DNA of 64,000 nt from positions 1-64,000 of the forward strand of contig JAFULG010000034.1 of NCBI GenBank assembly GCA_017473435.1, in the 5' to 3' direction. A model generated the notes under the pieces. It was not told the origin of the DNA. It was given only the letters and a program-made list of their open reading frames with translations, and ran no database searches. This DNA is from Clostridia bacterium (GTDB taxonomy: Bacteria; Bacillota; Clostridia; Oscillospirales; Acutalibacteraceae). Below, piece after piece: positions 61,210 through 64,000 of the stretch (position 1 is its first letter; every line of letters begins with the position of its first letter). The position numbers were made by a program, and so were the translations under genes.

Positions 61210-62472
61210 TTAAAGAAGAATGATAAGGAACTGTGATACAAGTACAACTGCAATAAGTGCAATGGGATATGTTGAAGCGTAAGCTGCAGCGATATCCTCT
61301 GTGCCTGCTGTATTGATAAGAGTACCGAGAGCAGGTGTTGAGGTCATACCACCTGTGATTGAACCAAGGTTGTTGAGAAGGCTGAGCTTAAGAACATACT
61401 TTGCAAAAAGGAAGCCGATAATCATAGGAACGATTGTCATAATCATACCATATACGAAGTACATAATGTCAAAGTTTTCAACAAACTCTGCACCACCGGG
61501 GATACCTGCACCTACAAGGAAAAGTACAAGACCAAGCTCACGGAAAAGCTTGAGTGTGCCCTGTGCAGGCATAATACTTACCTTACCGATTCGTGAGAAG
61601 TGACCAAGAACAAGGGAAACAAGAAGACAACCACCGGTTGTTGTAAGTGAGAAGCAAGTGCCTGAAAGACCTGCTGATGAAAGAGGAATCTTAACCTGAC
61701 CAAGAACTGTACCGAGGATTGCTGCAAGTGAGAATGCTGCGATACCCATATGGTCAATTTCAAAAAGCTTACCGGTGTAAGCCTTCTTTGTGCCTTCTTC
61801 CTTGATTACAAGCTTTGCACGTTCTTCATCCATATTAGCCTTTGTAAGCTTGGGAATAAGCTGAACAAAGAGAACAACACCGATAACACCGAAGATATAA
61901 GCAATACCATAGCCAACTGAAACAAGTGACTGGAACTCAGCTGCAACTGAAGCCTTTGCAGCAGAGAAAGCAGGTGTTGAAGTAAGTGAGCCTGAAAAAA
62001 GTCCAACGATCATAGCAACAAAGCCGTCCTGCTCTGTAATGCTTGAGCCGTAGCCAATAACCTCACCAAGACCGATACAGCCTGCAGCAGCAAGACCGCC
62101 GGAAATAATGATTACAAGACCAAGAAGAACATAGGACTTGAAGTTTCTCTTGAAGTTACCAAAGAACTTGGGACCTGCAATAAAGCCTACTGATGTTACA
62201 AAAAGCACAAGACCGAGACTTTCTACAAGAGAGATACCCGTGTTGAAATCGTATGGCTTTGAAGAAAAATCAAAAAGAAGCTCGCCACCTTCATTAACGC
62301 TGAAGAAAAGTGCACCGACCACAAGAGCAATGATGAACACGCCTGCGTCACCGAGTGAAATACCCTTGACTGTGATTCTGCCGAGAAGGTAACCGCCGAG
62401 AAGAACAGCGAACACAACAAAAAGCAGAGTTGAAAGGTTGCTGATGGAAATAATTCCGCCTAAAAGACTCAT
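61210..62472 (-). CDS. AspT-like (AAE family) membrane carrier
   Basis: Carrier of 420 residues with about 11 helices in two Asp-Al_Ex repeats. The repeat signatures are FSGSLTSTPAFSAAK (near 160-174) and GSITGGMTSTPALGTLI (near 380). Well-studied AspT (aspartate:alanine exchanger) has about 540 residues with a large cytosolic TrkA-C-like region between repeats; here only a short charged loop (KLTKANMDEERAKLVIKEEG) joins them. Substrate unknown, an amino acid or dicarboxylate being likely. GGAGG lies 8 bases before ATG 62472; own promoter. Confidence 0.82.
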   Translation of the reverse strand: MSLLGGIISISNLSTLLFVVFAVLLGGYLLGRITVKGISLGDAGVFIIALVVGALFFSVNEGGELLFDFSSKPYDFNTGISLVESLGLVLFVTSVGFIAGPKFFGNFKRNFKSYVLLGLVIIISGGLAAAGCIGLGEVIGYGSSITEQDGFVAMIVGLFSGSLTSTPAFSAAKASVAAEFQSLVSVGYGIAYIFGVIGVVLFVQLIPKLTKANMDEERAKLVIKEEGTKKAYTGKLFEIDHMGIAAFSLAAILGTVLGQVKIPLSSAGLSGTCFSLTTTGGCLLVSLVLGHFSRIGKVSIMPAQGTLKLFRELGLVLFLVGAGIPGGAEFVENFDIMYFVYGMIMTIVPMIIGFLFAKYVLKLSLLNNLGSITGGMTSTPALGTLINTAGTEDIAAAYASTYPIALIAVVLVSQFLIILL

Positions 62473-62522
62473 TTTTTCATTCCTCCGAAAAAGTCAATTT
62501 TTGTTTTATTTAAACCTTAAAG

Positions 62523-62551
62523 ATTTTACCACCGACGGGTTAAAAAGTCAA
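62523..62551 (-). promoter_or_regulatory. Promoter of the AspT-like gene
   Basis: On the minus strand TTGACT (62551-62546), 17 bases, TAAAAT (62528-62523). Confidence 0.7.
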
Positions 62552-62617
62552 ACTAAAAAGTGGACAAACTTGACAAATAGTTAAGAATTGTTTTGTGCAA
62601 AAAGCACACATTTTAAT

Positions 62618-62644
62618 AGGGCTACTCATTACTGAAATAGCCCT
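62618..62644 (-). terminator. Possible terminator after the ArsB/NhaD-like gene
   Basis: Seven-base stem AGGGCTA/TAGCCCT with a 13-base loop, 17 bases after the stop. The following minus-strand sequence ATTAAAATG has no real T-tract. Confidence 0.45.
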
Positions 62645-62661
62645 TAATTATTATTACAAAA

Positions 62662-64000
62662 TTATGCCCAGATTAACCAGAGAAGAAGATAACCTGTAAC
62701 AACAGCAGCAAGGGTAAAGGGAACGCCATATTTCATAAAGGTAGTAGACTTGACCTCATATCCCTCCTTGCGGAGAATACCGATACCTGCAATGTTTGCA
62801 CTTGCACCGATGGGTGTAAGGTTACCGCCGAGGGTTGCTCCGCAGAGAAGACCGTAATAAAGAAGAGTGGGATTTTCAAGTCCGATGCTTGAAGCGATAA
62901 CAGGAACAATTGAAAGCATAGTTGCGGTGTATGGAATGTTATCGATAAATGCCGAAAGAATAACGGACATCCAGACGATGATTGTGTAAACAATAAATAC
63001 CGAGCCTGAACCGAGTGAGCCGATTGCCTGACCGATAACGTCAACAACTCCTGCACTCTTAATACCGCCGATTACAATGAAAAGACCGGTAAGAAGGATA
63101 ATTGTGTAGTAGTCGATTTCCTTGAAAGCGTTCTTTACGGTTTCCTTATTCTTCTTGATGAAGAGCTCTCTTACAACGCCTACAATAAAGAAAGCAATGC
63201 AAAGGATACCGTTCGTGATATCAGGCTTGTAGAACTGCCCCTCTGCTGCTGCATCCTTATAGGGAATGAATGAAACTGCGATAAGTGAAAGAACTGTGCC
63301 GACAAGCAGGAAGGTCGGGAACTTATCCTCAACCTTTGTTCTGCCCTCAAAGGCAATCTTGTTATTTTCCTTGCGGAACATAAACCAGATGATAAGTGCA
63401 CTTGCAATAGCACCTGCCTGAACAACAAAGAACATACCAACGTGACCGTTATCAACAAAGAAGTCTGAGAAATCAAGACCTGCAGCCTTTGCAAGAAGGA
63501 TTGAGGTTGTGTCACCTACAAGAGTTGCGGCACCCTGAAGATTTGATGAAACTGCAATGCAGATGATTGAAGGAACGGGTGAAATTCCGACCTTCTTGCA
63601 GAAGGCAAGGGCAACGGGTGCAATCATAAGCACGGTTGCAACGTTATCAACAAAGGCGGAAACGATACCTGCGAAAAGTGAAAGTGCGATAACAACCCAT
63701 TTCATATTAGGCATTTTTGAAATAAGCACGTCACTCATAAGCTGGGGCATTTTTGACTCAATGAAGAGATAAACGGTACCCATTGTACCTGCGATCATCA
63801 TAATAACATTCCAGTCGATTTCTGACAATGCCTCTTTTATACCGTAGGCAAAGGTGCTGTCCCCTACCGTGAAGAAGCCTTCACCGAAAAGTGTGGGGTT
63901 AACTACAGCAATAGTGCCGAGGATAACAAAGATAATTGCTGATGTTACTGTGATGTGTGGTCTGATTTTCTGAAATGCAAGCATAAGTACATAAGTGATT
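62662..64000 (-). CDS. ArsB/NhaD/SLC13-type ion transporter, 5' end beyond window
   Basis: At least 446 residues, about 11-12 helices, ion-transporter (ArsB/NhaD/CitMHS) superfamily. Marks: FVDNVATVLMIAPVALAF (conserved D-N in the re-entrant first repeat), SNLQGAATLVGDTTSILLA, and in the second repeat FIDNIPYTATMLSIVPVI and LGGNLTPIGASANIAGIGI. NhaD-type Na+/H+ exchange or organic-anion uptake are both possible. An ATG at 63984 lacks a ribosome site, and the frame stays open to the window edge (ITYVLMLAFQ) as part of a first helix, so the true start lies outside. Confidence 0.82.
   Translation of the reverse strand, partial: ITYVLMLAFQKIRPHITVTSAIIFVILGTIAVVNPTLFGEGFFTVGDSTFAYGIKEALSEIDWNVIMMIAGTMGTVYLFIESKMPQLMSDVLISKMPNMKWVVIALSLFAGIVSAFVDNVATVLMIAPVALAFCKKVGISPVPSIICIAVSSNLQGAATLVGDTTSILLAKAAGLDFSDFFVDNGHVGMFFVVQAGAIASALIIWFMFRKENNKIAFEGRTKVEDKFPTFLLVGTVLSLIAVSFIPYKDAAAEGQFYKPDITNGILCIAFFIVGVVRELFIKKNKETVKNAFKEIDYYTIILLTGLFIVIGGIKSAGVVDVIGQAIGSLGSGSVFIVYTIIVWMSVILSAFIDNIPYTATMLSIVPVIASSIGLENPTLLYYGLLCGATLGGNLTPIGASANIAGIGILRKEGYEVKSTTFMKYGVPFTLAAVVTGYLLLWLIWA

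Noticed and set aside
62594-62608. TGTGC-AAAAA-GCACA hairpin as a terminator
   Set aside because: The stem is only five pairs and neither strand has a following T-tract.
1-64000. CRISPR array, prophage, transposase, toxin-antitoxin or restriction system
   Set aside because: No regularly spaced direct repeats, transposase or phage-type proteins, or paired small toxin/antitoxin genes were found; the only tandem array is the 7-base repeat at 61119.

Overview
The window looks like chromosomal DNA from an endospore-forming, low-to-moderate GC anaerobic Firmicute of the class Clostridia, most likely an uncultured gut member of the Oscillospiraceae/Ruminococcaceae kind. The evidence is sporulation sigma factor G and the SpoIVB signalling protease, PolC-type replicative polymerase, AddAB instead of RecBCD, an IspH-ribosomal S1 fusion, the MEP isoprenoid route (dxr, ispG, ispH), and strong AGGAGG ribosome sites with sigma-A promoters of Bacillus type. 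No plasmid, phage, IS element, rRNA or CRISPR array was seen. No gene-free stretch exceeds about 200 bases.

Layout. 1-9.7 kb: divergent start of an unknown gene, sigG, a membrane metallophosphoesterase, an agcS-MATE-MFS transport operon, spoIVB, a zinc-ribbon membrane protein and a split TauE/SafE pair. 9.7-18.5 kb: a six-gene minus-strand operon (DUF4091 protein, Gfo/Idh/MocA dehydrogenase, YhcH/NanQ-like protein, TVP38 membrane protein, CrtI/RetSat-like flavoprotein, FNR-2Fe-2S reductase) divergent from a GPH sugar symporter and a small membrane protein; this is the most accessory part. 18.6-29.3 kb: secreted ceramidase-like protein, the HI0933-cmk-plsC-ispH/S1 operon, a secreted lipase-like hydrolase, an MFS carrier and argF. 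29.4-36.2 kb: tRNA-Leu(CAA), the yigZ-dgt-dnaG-rpoD operon ending in an unexpected secreted fibronectin-III protein, and rpmE. 36.3-45.9 kb: addB-addA, putP and a seven-helix membrane protein with the CREST/alkaline-ceramidase metal motif. 45.9-56.6 kb: the conserved pyrH-frr-uppS-cdsA-dxr-rseP-ispG-polC run. 56.7-64 kb: a cytoplasmic GH28-like protein, pcrA, ybaK, an AspT-like carrier and an ArsB/NhaD-like carrier running off the window.

The observations most worth following are: (1) a PolC whose PHP domain is continuous, with no inserted 3'-5' proofreading exonuclease; (2) two unrelated ceramidase-type proteins in one window, one secreted and one seven-helix CREST type; (3) a translationally coupled TVP38/CrtI-like/FNR-2Fe-2S redox cassette inside a sugar-processing operon; and (4) a strong internal ribosome site in the IspH-S1 fusion that could release a free S1 protein.

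Starts were chosen from ribosome sites. In four cases (agcS, the GPH symporter, the lipase-like gene and addB) the longest open frame begins inside the gene's own promoter, so the shorter start is given.
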